From positions 930,001-994,000 of the forward strand of contig NZ_LR134481.1 of assembly GCF_900638025.1 (NCBI RefSeq): a stretch of 64,000 bases of DNA. Reading direction: 5' to 3'. Below, piece after piece: positions 1-10,489 of this stretch. Source of the stretch: Haemophilus parainfluenzae. GTDB lineage: Bacteria > Pseudomonadota > Gammaproteobacteria > Enterobacterales > Pasteurellaceae. Position numbers and translations under genes: made by a program. How positions within the stretch are numbered: position 1 is the first letter of the stretch; each line of letters begins with the position of its first letter. A model generated the notes under the pieces. It made no database searches, was not told the origin of the DNA, and worked only from the letters and a program-made list of their open reading frames with translations.

Positions 1-26
1 TCGATTCTGAGCGCACTTTTTTAGCA

Positions 27-953
27 TTAGTTCAGTCTATTTCTTAGATCTTCTGCAGTTTGACAGGTTTTAATTCGCTCAAAAACGATATTTGCTTCAG
101 GATATTCTTTATTGAGATAGCGTAGCCATTGTTTGATGCGGGCAACATGATAAAAACCGGAATCATGGAAATTTTCCATTTCCGCATATTTTTGCAAGAT
201 CTTTTGAATATCCGCCCAAGGCATTTTTTCGCAATTTTGTTTGAGTACAAGGCTTAAGTTTGGGATATTTAATGCACCACGCCCGACCATTAGATCTTCA
301 CACTCGGTCGCTTTTAAACATGCTTGACCATCTTCCCAACGCCAAATTTCACCATTAGCAATTACAGGGATCGCCAAGTGAGATCTCACTTCACCGATTT
401 TTTCCCAATTAATGCGATCGGCACGATAGCCATCGACTTTGGTTCGGCCGTGAATGGTGATTTCAGTCGCGCCACCTTGTTGTACTGCATCGGCAATTTC
501 AAACGCTTGTGAAGTACAATCCCACCCTAATCGTACTTTAACGCTAACAGGCAAGTGGCTAGGTACAGTTTGTCGTAAGGCTAGAGTCGCTTGATAAATT
601 AATTCAGGTTGTTTGAGTAGGGCTGCACCTCCGTTATTGCCATTAACGGTCTTAGAAGGACAGCCACAATTTAAATCAATACCATGTGATCCAAGCTCAA
701 TGGCACGATGGGCATTTTCAGCAAGACAGTTCGGATGTTGACCTAAAAGTTGGACACGGACAGGTGTTCCAGAAGGTGTAAAACCCTGATTTTTGAGTTC
801 AGGGCAAAGACGATAAAAGACCTTTTCAGGTAAGAGTTGATCTACCACGCGGACAAATTCGGTGATGCAGAGATCGTATTCATTCACTTCGGTTAAAAGC
901 TGGCGAACGAAAGGATCGAGCACCCCTTGCATGGGAGCGAGGATAACACGCAC
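27..953 (-). CDS. dusC: tRNA-dihydrouridine(16) synthase DusC
   Basis: A flavin enzyme that reduces uridine 16 in the tRNA D-loop, in the cytoplasm. The 308-residue product opens with the Dus signature ([11 protein letters not shown]). It has the LNCGCPSK motif at about 94-101, where Cys98 is the expected proton donor, and a C-terminal helical tRNA-binding part. Length is close to E. coli DusC (315 aa), and the motif variants look DusC-like rather than DusA or DusB. The start is GTG. Its G is shared with the TAG stop of djlA upstream (TAGTG), so the two genes are translationally coupled. Subfamily assignment rests on remembered family sequences. Confidence 0.93.
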   Translation of the reverse strand: MRVILAPMQGVLDPFVRQLLTEVNEYDLCITEFVRVVDQLLPEKVFYRLCPELKNQGFTPSGTPVRVQLLGQHPNCLAENAHRAIELGSHGIDLNCGCPSKTVNGNNGGAALLKQPELIYQATLALRQTVPSHLPVSVKVRLGWDCTSQAFEIADAVQQGGATEITIHGRTKVDGYRADRINWEKIGEVRSHLAIPVIANGEIWRWEDGQACLKATECEDLMVGRGALNIPNLSLVLKQNCEKMPWADIQKILQKYAEMENFHDSGFYHVARIKQWLRYLNKEYPEANIVFERIKTCQTAEDLRNRLN

Positions 954-1819
954 TATTTCCAGCCTTTCACTTTACAAATTAAATCGTAAGCAGCTTGGAT
1001 TTGTTGTGCCTTTTCTTTAGCCATTTCCATCATTTCTGGCGGTAAGCCTTTAGCCACTAATTTATCCGGATGATGTTCATTCATTAAACGACGATATGCA
1101 CGTTTTACAGCATTACGGTCATCGCTTTCACTCACACCCAGTACTTTATAAGCATCACTTAATGTTGGACCTGAAGATTGTTGGTATCCGCCTTGTTGTT
1201 GGTATTGATAGCCACCTTGCTGTTGATTGCCACCTTGTTGGTATTGGCGATAGAATCCACCTTGCGTAAATTGACGAGCTGCAATTTCCATTGCCAGCAT
1301 TTGCTCAAACTGCATACGGGAAAGACCAAGCTCTTCAGCCACCACATAAAGGACTTCTTTTTCTGAGTCATGTAATTGAGAATCAGCAAATGCGGCTTGC
1401 ACTTGTACGTGCAAGAACATTCTCAGTAAGTCAGCACGTTGTCCACATCCAATACGAAATTCGCGAATCACTTGACGTAGTGGAAAATCTGTTGCTTTAC
1501 CTCGACTAAAAGCCTCTTGAGCAAGTTTACGATGACTCTCATCTAATTGCATCTGATTCATCAACTGATTCGCCAGTTGAATATCTTCTTCCGTCACACG
1601 ACCTTTGGATTTACTCAAATGCCCAAGTACCGCAAAAGTAGTTTGCATGAAAAGTGCTTGTCGGGTCGTTTTTTTCTTAAAAAAGCTTGAGTTAACAGAA
1701 CCCATCTCATAAAGTTTTTTATCTGCGATTGAGCCTAAAATGAGTCCAGCGATGGCACCGAAAAAACCACCCCATTTGAAACCTAAAATAACCCCGATAA
1801 TCTTTCCAAAAAAATACAT
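953..1819 (-). CDS. djlA: Co-chaperone DjlA (membrane-anchored J-domain protein)
   Basis: A DnaK co-chaperone held in the inner membrane. The N-terminus is one glycine-rich hydrophobic segment (about residues 5-30) of the kind that anchors DjlA. It is followed by a TerB-like helical domain (about 55-190), a Gln/Gly/Tyr-rich linker (about 190-218) and a C-terminal J domain with HPD at 250-252. At 288 aa it is slightly longer than the E. coli protein (271 aa), and the extra length is in the linker. The linker DNA is built of imperfect short repeats and may vary between strains. The stop overlaps the dusC start by one base, suggesting one transcript. Confidence 0.92.
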   Translation of the reverse strand: MYFFGKIIGVILGFKWGGFFGAIAGLILGSIADKKLYEMGSVNSSFFKKKTTRQALFMQTTFAVLGHLSKSKGRVTEEDIQLANQLMNQMQLDESHRKLAQEAFSRGKATDFPLRQVIREFRIGCGQRADLLRMFLHVQVQAAFADSQLHDSEKEVLYVVAEELGLSRMQFEQMLAMEIAARQFTQGGFYRQYQQGGNQQQGGYQYQQQGGYQQSSGPTLSDAYKVLGVSESDDRNAVKRAYRRLMNEHHPDKLVAKGLPPEMMEMAKEKAQQIQAAYDLICKVKGWK

Positions 1820-1867
1820 TCTCTTCCCCTAAAGTGCGGTCAAAAAATAAGTCTTTTTGACAATAAT

Positions 1868-1889
1868 GGGCAGACGTAAATGTCTGCCC
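1868..1889 (-). terminator. Possible pyrE terminator hairpin
   Basis: A perfect inverted repeat (GGGCAGAC / GTCTGCCC around a short AT loop) lies about 40 bases downstream of the pyrE stop. The following T-run on the minus strand is weak, so termination is likely but not certain. Confidence 0.55.
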
Positions 1890-1930
1890 TTACATTAATA
1901 TGGCATTTTTCTTATTTTTCAAGTAGCAAA

Positions 1931-2572
1931 TTACACACCATAACTTTCACGATAAGCCCGCATTGCTGGCAAATATTGCTGATAATCGGCTTCGTTTTCA
2001 ATGAATTGCATTAAATCATCAAAATCAATAATGGAAAGGACTTGGCACTGGTAGTCGCGTTCCACCTCTTGAATGGCGGAAAGTTCGCCTTTGCCTTTTT
2101 CTTTGCGATTTAATGCAATAAATACGGCGGCTAATTTGGCATTGTTGGCTTCAAGAAGCGCCATGGATTCACGAATAGCCGTGCCGGCGGTGATGACATC
2201 ATCGACTAATAACACATTGCCAGTTAATGGGCTGCCGATTAAATTACCACCTTCACCGTGATCTTTCGCTTCTTTGCGGTTAAAACAAACAGGTGTATCT
2301 CGGTTAAATTGATTGAATAGTGCAATGGAAACGCTCGTCGCAATCGGAATACCTTTATAGGCAGGTCCAAAAATGACATCAAAATCGACCGCGCTTGATT
2401 GAATTGCCTTCGCATAGTATTCACCTAAGCGAGAAAGATCTGCGCCCGTGCTAAACAATCCAGCATTGAAAAAATAAGGACTTTTTCGACCTGATTTTAG
2501 GGTAAATTCACCAAATTTGAGCACTTGGCGACTCAACGCGAATTTGATAAATTCGATTTTGTAGCTTTCCAT
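1931..2572 (-). CDS. pyrE: Orotate phosphoribosyltransferase
   Basis: Transfers orotate to PRPP to give OMP, the fifth step of de novo pyrimidine synthesis. The protein is 213 aa, the same length as the E. coli enzyme. It shows the type I PRTase PRPP loop [10 protein letters not shown] at 123-132, the flexible catalytic loop [10 protein letters not shown] at about 100-109, and the N-terminal substrate segment around residues 21-38 ([18 protein letters not shown]). It follows rph by 9 bases on the minus strand, so rph-pyrE is almost certainly one operon, the same pairing as in enteric bacteria. I saw no pyrE attenuator in the short intergenic gap. Confidence 0.97.
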   Translation of the reverse strand: MESYKIEFIKFALSRQVLKFGEFTLKSGRKSPYFFNAGLFSTGADLSRLGEYYAKAIQSSAVDFDVIFGPAYKGIPIATSVSIALFNQFNRDTPVCFNRKEAKDHGEGGNLIGSPLTGNVLLVDDVITAGTAIRESMALLEANNAKLAAVFIALNRKEKGKGELSAIQEVERDYQCQVLSIIDFDDLMQFIENEADYQQYLPAMRAYRESYGV

Positions 2573-2581
2573 TTTTTGTTC

Positions 2582-3298
2582 CTATAAACCTAATGCTTCA
2601 CGTTGTGCAGCGAAGATTTGTTCGCAGCCTTGTTTTGCTAAGCCCAATAAGGTGAGTAATTCTTCGTGGCTGAATGGTTCGCCTTCTGCCGTACCTTGCA
2701 CTTCAATCATGCGGCCATCTTCCATCATCACAACGTTCATGTCTGTTTCAGCGGCTGAATCTTCCACATATTCTAAATCACACACAGCTTCACCTTCAAC
2801 AATCCCAACCGAAATTGCCGCAACCAGACCTTTGATTGGATTGGTTTTTAATGTGCCGTTAGCGATTAAACCATTGATAGCATCACATAAAGCCACCGCT
2901 GCACCCGTGATAGACGCTGTTCTTGTACCGCCATCCGCTTGAATCACATCGCAGTCTAAGGTAATAGAACGTTCGCCAAGGGCTTCTAAATCAACCATTG
3001 CACGTAATGAACGTGCGATTAAGCGTTGAATTTCCATGGTGCGTCCACCTTGTTTGCCTTTTGCTGCTTCACGTTGCATACGGCTGTGTGTCGAGCGTGG
3101 CAACATGCCATATTCTGCTGTCACCCAACCTTGATTTTGTCCTTTTAAGAAACGCGGTACGCTTTCATCAACACTCGCTGTACACAATACTTTAGTATCA
3201 CCAAATTCCACTAATACTGAGCCTTCAGCATGTTTTGTGTAATTACGGGTGATTTTAATTGGGCGAGATTGATGATTTTCACGATTATTTGGACGCAT
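2582..3298 (-). CDS. rph: Ribonuclease PH
   Basis: A phosphate-dependent 3'-to-5' exoribonuclease that trims tRNA 3' ends; it works as a hexameric ring. The 238-residue protein begins with the characteristic MRPNNR start and contains the RNase PH hallmarks [14 protein letters not shown] and the [12 protein letters not shown] stretch near 104-115. The length matches the family and the frame is intact, unlike the frameshifted rph of E. coli K-12. It is the first gene of rph-pyrE. The gap upstream holds the terminator of the SulP gene. Confidence 0.97.
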   Translation of the reverse strand: MRPNNRENHQSRPIKITRNYTKHAEGSVLVEFGDTKVLCTASVDESVPRFLKGQNQGWVTAEYGMLPRSTHSRMQREAAKGKQGGRTMEIQRLIARSLRAMVDLEALGERSITLDCDVIQADGGTRTASITGAAVALCDAINGLIANGTLKTNPIKGLVAAISVGIVEGEAVCDLEYVEDSAAETDMNVVMMEDGRMIEVQGTAEGEPFSHEELLTLLGLAKQGCEQIFAAQREALGL

Positions 3299-3322
3299 TC
3301 TGAATTCCTTTATTTTTATTGA

Positions 3323-3353
3323 TAAAAAAGCGTGCCTATTTTAGCACGCTTTT
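3323..3353 (-). terminator. Terminator of the SulP transporter gene
   Basis: The stem AAAAGCGTGC / GCACGCTTTT with an 8-base AT loop is followed on the minus strand by a T-rich run. It lies 8 bases past the SulP stop and separates that gene from rph. Confidence 0.85.
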
Positions 3354-3360
3354 CACTGTT

Positions 3361-5103
3361 TTATGGATTTGCTTGCTCAAACTCACGAATTTTATTAAAG
3401 ACATCTTGTAAATCTGAGCTGTAGTTGATTTTTTGCAATTCAGGAACAGAGTTTGATTTCACTAACATTCTTAGTGGTTGAAATTGCATATTGCACAAGT
3501 AGATTTGTTGATGTGGCAACATATGTTGTACAAAGTGAGTGAGTGCATGGATGCCCCCCGTATCGAGTACGGTCACAGCATCGCATTGCAATACGATATG
3601 TTTGATCTCGTGATCCGTATATACGGTTTTATCATGCAAATCCGCAAAGAGTTTATCTGCCGCCGCAAAGAACAATGGGCCACTGATACGATAAGCTAAC
3701 ACATCATTCAGATCTTCTGGTGCAGGTTGTTCAATAGCTTTCGTCATTTCTGCAATGGTGCGGATAAATAAGAGGCTCGCCAATAATACGCCAACAGAGA
3801 TGGCAATCACCATATCGAATAATACGGTGAGAATTAAGCAAGTGAACAACACCGCAATTTCATTTTGTGTGGAACGACGAGCCAAACGAATAATCTCAGG
3901 TACATTTGCCATATGCCACGCGACCATCAAAAGTAGAGCAGCCATAGAAGAAAGTGGCAAGTAAGATAGTGCATTCGCAAAGAATAACAGTGAGAATAAG
4001 ACTAAGAGTGCATGAACGACACTCGATATTGGTGATACCGCACCCGATTTTACATTAGCTGCTGAGCGCGCAATGGCTGCGGTTGCGGTAATTCCGCCTA
4101 AGAATGGTGAAACAATATTCCCTAAGCCTTGAGCGAGTAATTCATTATTGGAGTGATGTTTTGTGTCAGTCATGTTATCTAAAATGACCGCACAAAGTAG
4201 TGACTCAATCGCACCTAATACTGCCATTGAAAAGGCTGCAGGTAAGAGAGTCTGTATGCGATCAAAATTCCAATTAATGATTTCCCCCTGCGCATTTGGA
4301 ATATTCCAAGGTAAGGTAAATTCAGGCAAGACATTTGGAATACCGTTTCCCGTTGTACCATCGGCTAAGGTGTAGTGGAATGCTGTGCCAATGGTTTCAA
4401 CCGAGAAACCAAATTGTCCTAAAGCTAATGCCATCAGTGTACCAATAATCACAGCTGGTAAATGACCAGGCACAGGTAAACGAAGTTTTTGCCATTGTGT
4501 GAGAACAAATAAGGTGACCACACCAACAGCGGTATCAGCCCAGCTAATCGTCGGAAGTGCGGTCAAAATAGCCTGTACTTTTTCAATATAGTGAGATGGC
4601 ATTTGGGCAATATCTAAACCTAAGAAATCTTTGATTTGCCATGTACCGATAGTAATGCCAATCCCGCAGGTAAAGCCAAGTGTAACGGGGAGAGGTATAT
4701 ACTCAATTAGTCGTCCTAATCGAGACAACGCCATGATGACTAAAATAATCCCCGAGAGCAGCGTTGCCATGAGCAAGCCACTGAGTCCAAATTGTTGAGT
4801 AACGGGATATAAAATCACAACAAATGCAGCAGTTGGTCCAGAAATATTGAAACGCGATCCACCAGTTAATGCAATCACAATACCCGCTACGATAGCCGTA
4901 TAAAGACCATGTTGTGGTGGAACACCGCTAGCGATCGATAAGGCCATGGATAGGGGAATTGCAATGACTCCTACTGTGAGTCCCGCAATAATATCTTTAA
5001 TCAATTTTTGTTTTCCGTAACCTTCACGGAAAGATTCTTTCAATGCGCTAAATGGTTTTACAGCCAGAAACACATTTTTAGAAAAGAGAGATTTGATTTG
5101 CAT
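3361..5103 (-). CDS. SulP-family anion transporter with STAS domain (DauA/YchM-like)
   Basis: An inner-membrane SLC26/SulP transporter. The 580-residue product has an N-terminal cytoplasmic stretch, then many hydrophobic segments from about 38 to 440. These include the SulP signature region near 52-85 ([20 protein letters not shown]) and the segment [12 protein letters not shown]-terminal STAS domain follows at about 465-570, with LDTGGIHAL at its conserved core. E. coli DauA of this family carries C4-dicarboxylates; other members carry sulfate or bicarbonate. The substrate here cannot be read from sequence, so no gene symbol is given. It is monocistronic, with its own terminator. Confidence 0.88.
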   Translation of the reverse strand: MQIKSLFSKNVFLAVKPFSALKESFREGYGKQKLIKDIIAGLTVGVIAIPLSMALSIASGVPPQHGLYTAIVAGIVIALTGGSRFNISGPTAAFVVILYPVTQQFGLSGLLMATLLSGIILVIMALSRLGRLIEYIPLPVTLGFTCGIGITIGTWQIKDFLGLDIAQMPSHYIEKVQAILTALPTISWADTAVGVVTLFVLTQWQKLRLPVPGHLPAVIIGTLMALALGQFGFSVETIGTAFHYTLADGTTGNGIPNVLPEFTLPWNIPNAQGEIINWNFDRIQTLLPAAFSMAVLGAIESLLCAVILDNMTDTKHHSNNELLAQGLGNIVSPFLGGITATAAIARSAANVKSGAVSPISSVVHALLVLFSLLFFANALSYLPLSSMAALLLMVAWHMANVPEIIRLARRSTQNEIAVLFTCLILTVLFDMVIAISVGVLLASLLFIRTIAEMTKAIEQPAPEDLNDVLAYRISGPLFFAAADKLFADLHDKTVYTDHEIKHIVLQCDAVTVLDTGGIHALTHFVQHMLPHQQIYLCNMQFQPLRMLVKSNSVPELQKINYSSDLQDVFNKIREFEQANP

Positions 5104-5228
5104 AAAAATACGACAGTAGAAAAGAGATAAGTTTATATTTTAGCTAAAAGGAATAGGATTTTTTATGTTCTAGCTCAAAAAACTTGACTAATCTTAGATA
5201 AATCTTTATATTTCACGCACTTCAAAAC

Positions 5229-5318
5229 GGTGAGATGTCCGAGTGGTTGAAGGAGCACGCCTGGAAAGCGTGTATGTGCGAAAGTGCATCGGGGGTTCGA
5301 ATCCCCCTCTCACCGCCA
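5229..5318 (+). tRNA. tRNA-Ser (anticodon GGA)
   Basis: A 90-base class II tRNA with an encoded CCA end. The acceptor arms GGTGAGA / TCTCACC pair. The anticodon loop is CTGGAAA (GGA), the variable arm is long, and the T-loop is GGTTCGAATCC. Confidence 0.97.
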
Positions 5319-5475
5319 TTCAAATATTTTCTTTTCTGAATTTAAAATCATTTTTTAACTAATCATTGTTGAGATCTGGAATTTACGCTATTTTGTCTTG
5401 CACAAAATATGCGTTGAATTGATTACTTTCGATAAAAAGCACATTAGAGAAATAATGACAGATAGAGATGAGTTA

Positions 5476-5552
<77 letters not shown>

Positions 5553-5604
5553 ATTTCAAGGGTTACATCTTTTGTATGGCATTTCGAGGGAAATATAAAA
5601 GAAG

Positions 5605-5681
5605 TGGTCGGCGAGATAGGATTTGAACCTACGACCCACTGGTCCCAAACCAGTTGCGCTACCAAGCTGCGCTACTCGCCG
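5605..5681 (-). tRNA. tRNA-Pro (anticodon TGG)
   Basis: On the minus strand a 77-base cloverleaf starts CGGCGAGTAGCGCAGC and ends with an encoded CCA. The anticodon loop is TTTGGGA (TGG) and the T-loop is GGTTCAAATCC. It lies 53 bases upstream of tRNA-Arg on the same strand, so the two are probably co-transcribed. Confidence 0.97.
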
Positions 5682-5858
5682 ACGATTGAGTATAATTATA
5701 GTGAGCTTTTCTTTTCAGTCAATTAATTTTTTAGATTTATCTTTCAACTGCTCAAAATTATTCCAATTTTGCTACTATATTTCCATTGTCTTTGTAAAAT
5801 AAAGTATTGTCGGTTAAAATGGCAAACGTTTACTTATCGCTACCTTGAGGAAAAACGC

Positions 5859-6716
5859 ATGACTGCAAAAATTATTTTAGGTACTGAACTATCAAAAAAA
5901 ATCAAATTGGATATTGCCAATAAAATTGAATATTATCGAACTCAAGGTAAGCGATTGCCAGGGCTTGCGGTTATTCTAGTAGGTACAGATCCCGCGTCTC
6001 AAGTTTATGTAGGCAGTAAACGTAAAAGTTGTGAAGAGATCGGAATACTCTCTAAATCTTATGACTTGCCTGAAACAACGACAGAAGCAGAACTACTTCA
6101 ACTTATAGATCAATTAAATGCAGATGAAACCATTGATGGTATTTTGGTTCAGCTTCCATTACCCGAACAGATTAATAGCGCATTCGTTATTGAACGAATT
6201 AGCCCTGAAAAAGATGTGGATGGTTTCCACCCTTATAATGTGGGACGTTTATGCCAACGTATCCCAACTTTACGTGCTTGCACCCCTTATGGTGTGATGA
6301 AATTATTAGAAACTACAGGTATTGATTTACACGGTAAACATGCCGTGATCGTTGGGGCTTCAAATATTGTGGGGCGTCCAATGTCGCTTGAATTATTATT
6401 GGCAGGCGCTACTGTTACGGTAACGCACCGTTTCACCAAAGATTTAGAGCATCATATTCGTCAGGCGGATGTTTTAGTGGTCGCTGTGGGGAAACCTCGT
6501 TTTATTCCCGGCGATTGGATTAAAGAAGGGGCAACCGTAATTGATGTAGGCATTAACCGTATTGATGGTAAATTGGTCGGTGATGTGGAATATGATGTAG
6601 CGATACAAAAAGCGGCTTATATTACGCCAGTACCAGGCGGAGTGGGACCTATGACGGTTGCTATGCTGATGTTTAATACTCTTTATGCTTATGAACATAA
6701 CAATCAACTTGTGTAA
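5859..6716 (+). CDS. folD: Bifunctional methylenetetrahydrofolate dehydrogenase/cyclohydrolase FolD
   Basis: Interconverts 5,10-methylene-THF and 10-formyl-THF, supplying one-carbon units; NADP-dependent and cytoplasmic. I place the start at the ATG at 5859 (MTAKIILG), 8 bases after TTGAGG, rather than at an in-frame ATG 90 bases upstream that adds non-family sequence. This gives 285 aa, the usual length. The catalytic pair sits in [13 protein letters not shown] (Tyr50, Lys54). The cofactor part follows ([12 protein letters not shown]), and the signature [12 protein letters not shown] lies near the C-terminus (about 259-270). Confidence 0.96.
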   Translation: MTAKIILGTELSKKIKLDIANKIEYYRTQGKRLPGLAVILVGTDPASQVYVGSKRKSCEEIGILSKSYDLPETTTEAELLQLIDQLNADETIDGILVQLPLPEQINSAFVIERISPEKDVDGFHPYNVGRLCQRIPTLRACTPYGVMKLLETTGIDLHGKHAVIVGASNIVGRPMSLELLLAGATVTVTHRFTKDLEHHIRQADVLVVAVGKPRFIPGDWIKEGATVIDVGINRIDGKLVGDVEYDVAIQKAAYITPVPGGVGPMTVAMLMFNTLYAYEHNNQLV

Positions 6717-6918
6717 GAAATAAAAAAGTATAGTTAAATAGCGCAATCAAAGTTATTTGGCTCCAAATATCTAGACTACTTAAGATAGACCCATATAAGC
6801 AACAGGGGATTACTAATTTCTGTTTGAGTATACAATCATATTCCAGATGATATGATACGATCAAATTGTTCTTCTAGTAGGTTGTATTTGAAATATTGTG
6901 AGTTATTGGATAATAAAA

Positions 6919-6938
6919 AACCCTGCCTAAGCAGGGTT
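6919..6938 (-). terminator. rpmE terminator
   Basis: The stem AACCCTGC / GCAGGGTT with a 4-base loop is followed on the minus strand by TTTTATTA. It lies 18 bases past the rpmE stop and is a clear intrinsic terminator. Confidence 0.9.
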
Positions 6939-6955
6939 CTTCACACAGATTCAAA

Positions 6956-7168
6956 TTATTTTGTACCTGGGATTTTGAAACGGCTGTTAAAGCGTTCAAC
7001 ACGACCACCAGTATCAACAACACGTTGCTTACCAGTGTAGAATGGGTGGCAGCTACCGCACACATCAAGGTTGGTATCTTTGCCTAAAGTTGAACGAGTT
7101 TTGATCACGTTACCGCAAGAACAAGTTGCAGTGATCTCTTTATATTCTGGATGAATACCTTGTTTCAT
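6956..7168 (-). CDS. rpmE: Ribosomal protein bL31, zinc-binding form
   Basis: A large-subunit ribosomal protein of the central protuberance bridge. The 70-residue product [12 protein letters not shown] matches the usual L31 length. It carries the four zinc-ligand cysteines (Cys16, Cys18, Cys37, Cys40), so it is the C+ form rather than the zinc-free YkgM type. I chose the ATG at 7168, preceded by TTGAGG, over an in-frame ATG four codons upstream. It is monocistronic with its own terminator. No zinc-free paralog is present in the window. Confidence 0.97.
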   Translation of the reverse strand: MKQGIHPEYKEITATCSCGNVIKTRSTLGKDTNLDVCGSCHPFYTGKQRVVDTGGRVERFNSRFKIPGTK

Positions 7169-7360
7169 AGAAAACCTCAAATTGAAGCCACGCCGCTATA
7201 AATGCTTTCCACTTACACCGCGTGAGTTAATAATTGCCGACAATCCGGCACCAAATAGACTGCGAATTATACTGAAAAAATCAAATTGATCAAGAGGTGT
7301 GCTTTAGTGATAAAATCATCGAAAAATTTTGCTTATTTTTGACCGCACTTTAGGAAAGTT

Positions 7361-8479
7361 ATGTTAGCTCAATCCTCTGCTGATGCCCTTTTTGCCCATT
7401 CAGTTCTACAATGGTATGAAAAGTTTGGGCGTAAAAATTTACCTTGGCAGCAAAATAAAACCCTTTATGGTGTTTGGCTTTCTGAAGTAATGTTACAACA
7501 GACTCAAGTTTCCACAGTCATTCCTTATTTTGAACGTTTTATTAAAACCTTTCCCAATGTGACCGCACTTGCTAATGCTTCGCAAGATGAAGTATTACAT
7601 CTGTGGACGGGACTAGGTTATTACGCACGTGCAAGAAATTTACATCAAGCCGCTCAAACCATTAGAGATGAATATCAAGGTGAATTTCCTACGCAATTTG
7701 AGCAAGTTTGGGCATTAACAGGCGTGGGACGATCTACGGCAGGGGCAATTTTATCTTCTGTACAAAATCAACCTTATCCGATTTTAGACGGCAATGTAAA
7801 ACGCGTCCTTTCTCGTTATTTTGCAGTAGAAGGTTGGCCTGGCGAGAAGAAAGTCGAAAATCAATTATGGCAGTTGAGTGAACAGGTTACACCAACAACG
7901 AGAGTCGCTGAATTTAATCAAGCGATGATGGATATCGGTTCGGCTATTTGTACCCGAACAAAACCTAAATGTGCTCTTTGTCCTCTAAGTAACGATTGTT
8001 TAGCCAATAAACTCGAAAAGTGGACAGAATTTCCTGGAAAGAAACCAAAAAAATCGTTGCCAGAAAAGCAGAGCTATTTTTTGATTTTATCTCGTCAAGG
8101 AAAAGTCTGGTTGGAACAGCGTGAAAGCAAAGGCTTATGGGGCGGATTGTATTGTTTCCCTCAGTTTGATGATAAACAAACATTGCTGAATTTTCTGAAC
8201 GAACAAGGGATTACCGAATATCAAGAATGGGTGACTTTCCGTCATACGTTTAGTCATTTTCATTTAGATATCCATCCTATTTATGTTGAAGTCGATCGAA
8301 AATCTGAGGATAACGATCGTTCAGATTGGAAAAAATTGTCAGAAAAAGGAAAAGAATCTCGATCCGGTCTATTAAGTGCGGTCAAATATTGGTATGATCC
8401 AACGTCACCTGAACAGATCGGGTTAGCTCAACCTGTGAAAAATTTATTAACGCAATTTGTAAGGAATTATTATGGCTAG
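7361..8479 (+). CDS. mutY: Adenine DNA glycosylase MutY
   Basis: Removes adenine mispaired with 8-oxoguanine. It has an N-terminal HhH-GPD fold with catalytic Glu42 ([10 protein letters not shown]), a helix-hairpin-helix at about 119-127 (LTGVGRSTA) and Asp143 ([10 protein letters not shown]). The 4Fe-4S ligands are Cys197, 204, 207 and 213 (C-x6-C-x2-C-x5-C). A NUDIX-like recognition domain follows from about 230. At 372 aa it is longer than E. coli MutY (350 aa). The extra length includes a charged segment near 308-335 that ends at an uptake sequence encoding SAVK. It overlaps yggX by 8 bases, in the order mutY-yggX-mltC seen in enterics. Confidence 0.96.
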   Translation: MLAQSSADALFAHSVLQWYEKFGRKNLPWQQNKTLYGVWLSEVMLQQTQVSTVIPYFERFIKTFPNVTALANASQDEVLHLWTGLGYYARARNLHQAAQTIRDEYQGEFPTQFEQVWALTGVGRSTAGAILSSVQNQPYPILDGNVKRVLSRYFAVEGWPGEKKVENQLWQLSEQVTPTTRVAEFNQAMMDIGSAICTRTKPKCALCPLSNDCLANKLEKWTEFPGKKPKKSLPEKQSYFLILSRQGKVWLEQRESKGLWGGLYCFPQFDDKQTLLNFLNEQGITEYQEWVTFRHTFSHFHLDIHPIYVEVDRKSEDNDRSDWKKLSEKGKESRSGLLSAVKYWYDPTSPEQIGLAQPVKNLLTQFVRNYYG

Positions 8480-8744
8480 AACTGTTTTTTGCGAATATTT
8501 GAAACAAGATGCGGAAGGGTTGGATTTTCAATTGTATCCCGGTGAATTAGGTAAACGTATTTTTAATTCAATTAGTAAGCAAGCATGGGGCGAATGGATC
8601 AAAAAGCAAACCATGTTAGTGAATGAGAAAAAGCTCAATATGATGAATGCCGAACATCGAAAATTATTAGAAGAAGAAATGGTGAATTTCTTATTTGAAG
8701 GAAAAGAAGTGCATATTGAAGGTTACGTTCCCCCATCTAAATAA
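8472..8744 (+). CDS. yggX: Probable Fe(2+)-trafficking protein YggX
   Basis: A small cytoplasmic protein linked to iron trafficking and protection of Fe-S enzymes from oxidation. The 90-residue product begins [16 protein letters not shown], with the conserved Cys7, and contains the family segment [20 protein letters not shown]. It overlaps the end of mutY by 8 bases and sits 9 bases before mltC. Its placement next to MutY, an Fe-S repair enzyme, is conserved in gammaproteobacteria and fits a role in oxidative stress. The family assignment is firm; the biochemical role is less settled in general. Confidence 0.95.
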   Translation: MARTVFCEYLKQDAEGLDFQLYPGELGKRIFNSISKQAWGEWIKKQTMLVNEKKLNMMNAEHRKLLEEEMVNFLFEGKEVHIEGYVPPSK

Positions 8745-8753
8745 CAAAAGATT

Positions 8754-9833
8754 ATGAAAAAGTATTTATTATTGGCGCTACTTCCGCTTTTATATGCGTG
8801 TAGCGACTCGCCAAGCCATCGACGTGGCATTAATTATGACGAAGTGTTTGCAAAAGATACGCAAGGTTTAGATATTTTAACGGGCCAATTCTCTCACAAT
8901 ATCGATCGTATTTGGGGGGTAAATGAACTTTTAGTAGCGAGCCGTAAAGACTATGTGAAATATACAGACTCTTTCTACACACGTAGCCACGTAAGCTTTG
9001 ATGAAGGTTCAATCATCATTGAAACACAAAAAGATCTTAATCGCTTACATAATGCGATTGTGCATACCTTATTGATGGGTTCTGATGCAAAAGGGATCGA
9101 CTTATTTGCTTCTGGTGATGTGCCTATTAGTACACGTCCTTTCTTATTAGGGCAAGTTATAGATAATAATGGTCAGCAAATTACTAACCAAATTATTGCG
9201 AGTAACTTCGCCACCTACTTGATCCAAAATAAATTGCAAACTCGCCGTTTACAAAATGGTAATACCGTGCAATTTGTCGTGATCTCGATGATTGCTAACC
9301 ACGTTGAAGTACGTGCACAAAAATATCTTCCATTAGTACGTAAAGCCGCAGAGCGCTATGGTATTGATGAAAGCTTGATCTTAGGTATTATGCAAACAGA
9401 ATCTAGCTTCAACCCGTACGCAATCAGTTATGCGAATGCAATCGGCTTAATGCAAGTGGTGCCAAGTACGGCTGGTCGTGATGTGTTTGCCATGAAAGGT
9501 AAAGGTGGACAACCATCAGCTCGTTATCTGTATGATCCTGCAAATAATATTGATGCGGGTGTATCTTATTTATGGATTCTACAAAATCAATATTTAGATG
9601 GTATTACGAATCCAACTTCTAAACGTTTTGCAATGATTTCTGCTTATAATAGTGGAGCTGGAGCAGTGTTGCGGGTATTTGACAGTGATAAATATGAAGC
9701 AATTTATAAAATCAATCAAATGTATCCTGAACAGGTATATCGTATTCTCACTACGGCACATCCATCTTCACAAGCGAGAAATTACTTGTTGAAAGTAGAT
9801 TCAGCACAAAAGAAATTCCGTGTAAGACGATAA
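8754..9833 (+). CDS. mltC: Membrane-bound lytic murein transglycosylase C
   Basis: An outer-membrane lipoprotein that cleaves peptidoglycan, forming 1,6-anhydromuramic ends. It has a lipoprotein signal peptide with lipobox LLYAC (Cys16), an MltC N-terminal domain (about 30-185) and a C-terminal SLT lysozyme-like domain. The catalytic Glu216 lies in [13 protein letters not shown], followed by AIGLMQVVP and the AYNSGAG motif. Its 359 aa are the standard MltC length. It is the last gene of mutY-yggX-mltC and is followed by a hairpin terminator. Confidence 0.96.
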   Translation: MKKYLLLALLPLLYACSDSPSHRRGINYDEVFAKDTQGLDILTGQFSHNIDRIWGVNELLVASRKDYVKYTDSFYTRSHVSFDEGSIIIETQKDLNRLHNAIVHTLLMGSDAKGIDLFASGDVPISTRPFLLGQVIDNNGQQITNQIIASNFATYLIQNKLQTRRLQNGNTVQFVVISMIANHVEVRAQKYLPLVRKAAERYGIDESLILGIMQTESSFNPYAISYANAIGLMQVVPSTAGRDVFAMKGKGGQPSARYLYDPANNIDAGVSYLWILQNQYLDGITNPTSKRFAMISAYNSGAGAVLRVFDSDKYEAIYKINQMYPEQVYRILTTAHPSSQARNYLLKVDSAQKKFRVRR

Positions 9834-9849
9834 TTTCGGTGATTAAATA

Positions 9850-9884
9850 CAATGCTCGAAAGAATTTTCGGGCATTATTTTTTT
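9850..9884 (+). terminator. Terminator of mutY-yggX-mltC
   Basis: The inverted repeat AATGCTCGAAA / TTTTCGGGCATT is followed by ATTTTTTTA, about 16 bases after the mltC stop. Confidence 0.87.
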
Positions 9885-9995
9885 AGAAAGAGCGGTTATT
9901 TTTAATTGAGTTTTCAAAAAACGTTCTTTTTATAGACGTTTTGGTTATTAACCATTCAAACAAACTAATTTTTTCACTTTTTTTAAATTTAGTTG

Positions 9996-10024
9996 TTGAC
10001 CAATACTCAAAAAAATAGTTTAAT
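9996..10024 (+). promoter_or_regulatory. Promoter of the tRNA-Phe/tRNA-Asn unit
   Basis: A -35 TTGACC and a -10 TTTAAT are separated by exactly 17 bases, followed by a GC-rich discriminator (ACGCTCCG). This is typical of growth-rate-regulated stable RNA promoters. The tRNA-Phe gene starts about 36 bases downstream. Confidence 0.75.
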
Positions 10025-10060
10025 ACGCTCCGTTGTCAGGCAGTAGCCAATAACGATAAC

Positions 10061-10136
10061 GCCTCGATAGCTCAGTCGGTAGAGCAGGGGATTGAAAATC
10101 CCCGTGTCGGTGGTTCGATTCCGCCTCGAGGCACCA
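10061..10136 (+). tRNA. tRNA-Phe (anticodon GAA)
   Basis: A 76-base cloverleaf with acceptor GCCTCGA / TCGAGGC, anticodon loop TTGAAAA (GAA), T-loop GGTTCGATTCC and encoded CCA. Confidence 0.97.
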
Positions 10137-10138
10137 TT

Positions 10139-10214
10139 TCCTCCTTAGTTCAGTCGGTAGAACGGTGGACTGTTAATCCATATGTCGCAGGTTCGAGTCC
10201 CGCAGGAGGAGCCA
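10139..10214 (+). tRNA. tRNA-Asn (anticodon GTT)
   Basis: A 76-base cloverleaf beginning TCCTCCTTAGTTCAGTCGG and ending AGGAGGAGCCA, with anticodon loop CTGTTAA (GTT). It lies 2 bases after tRNA-Phe and is clearly co-transcribed with it. Confidence 0.97.
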
Positions 10215-10223
10215 AATTTTAAG

Positions 10224-10250
10224 AAGCCGCTATTTAATTAGCGGCTTTTG
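10224..10250 (+). terminator. Terminator of the tRNA-Phe/tRNA-Asn unit
   Basis: The stem AAGCCGCT / AGCGGCTT with an AT loop is followed by TTGCTTTTCT, 10 bases after the tRNA-Asn CCA. Confidence 0.88.
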
Positions 10251-10359
10251 CTTTTCTCTTGCAAAATATAATTTCTTCATTTCTTTCCAAATAAAAAAAT
10301 AAATTTTTTCTTAGTATTTTTTTGATCTAGATAAATATTTATAAAAATAATTCAAATAA

Positions 10360-10381
10360 ATTTGTTATGTAGATCACATTT
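10360..10381 (+). promoter_or_regulatory. CRP-cAMP binding site upstream of sdaC
   Basis: The 22-base site (left half TTTGTTA, right half TAGATCACATTT) matches 18 of 22 positions of the symmetric CRP consensus, with a perfect right half. A -10-like TAATAT lies at 10421-10426. A start about 7 bases after it would put the CRP centre near -61.5, the classic class I spacing. This suggests catabolite-controlled transcription of sdaC-sdaA. Confidence 0.75.
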
Positions 10382-10489
10382 TTATCTTTTATACTTTGCA
10401 TTCCTTTTTAATCCCTTTCATAATATCGCCGTCATTCAATAAGTGCTTATTAAATGAACAGTTTATAACTAACTTTATAAGGATTCAAT

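Noticed and set aside
5319-5475. Hidden small gene or RNA between tRNA-Ser and tRNA-Arg
   Set aside because: The 157 bases are AT-rich with no ribosome binding site, hairpin terminator or conserved-looking ORF.
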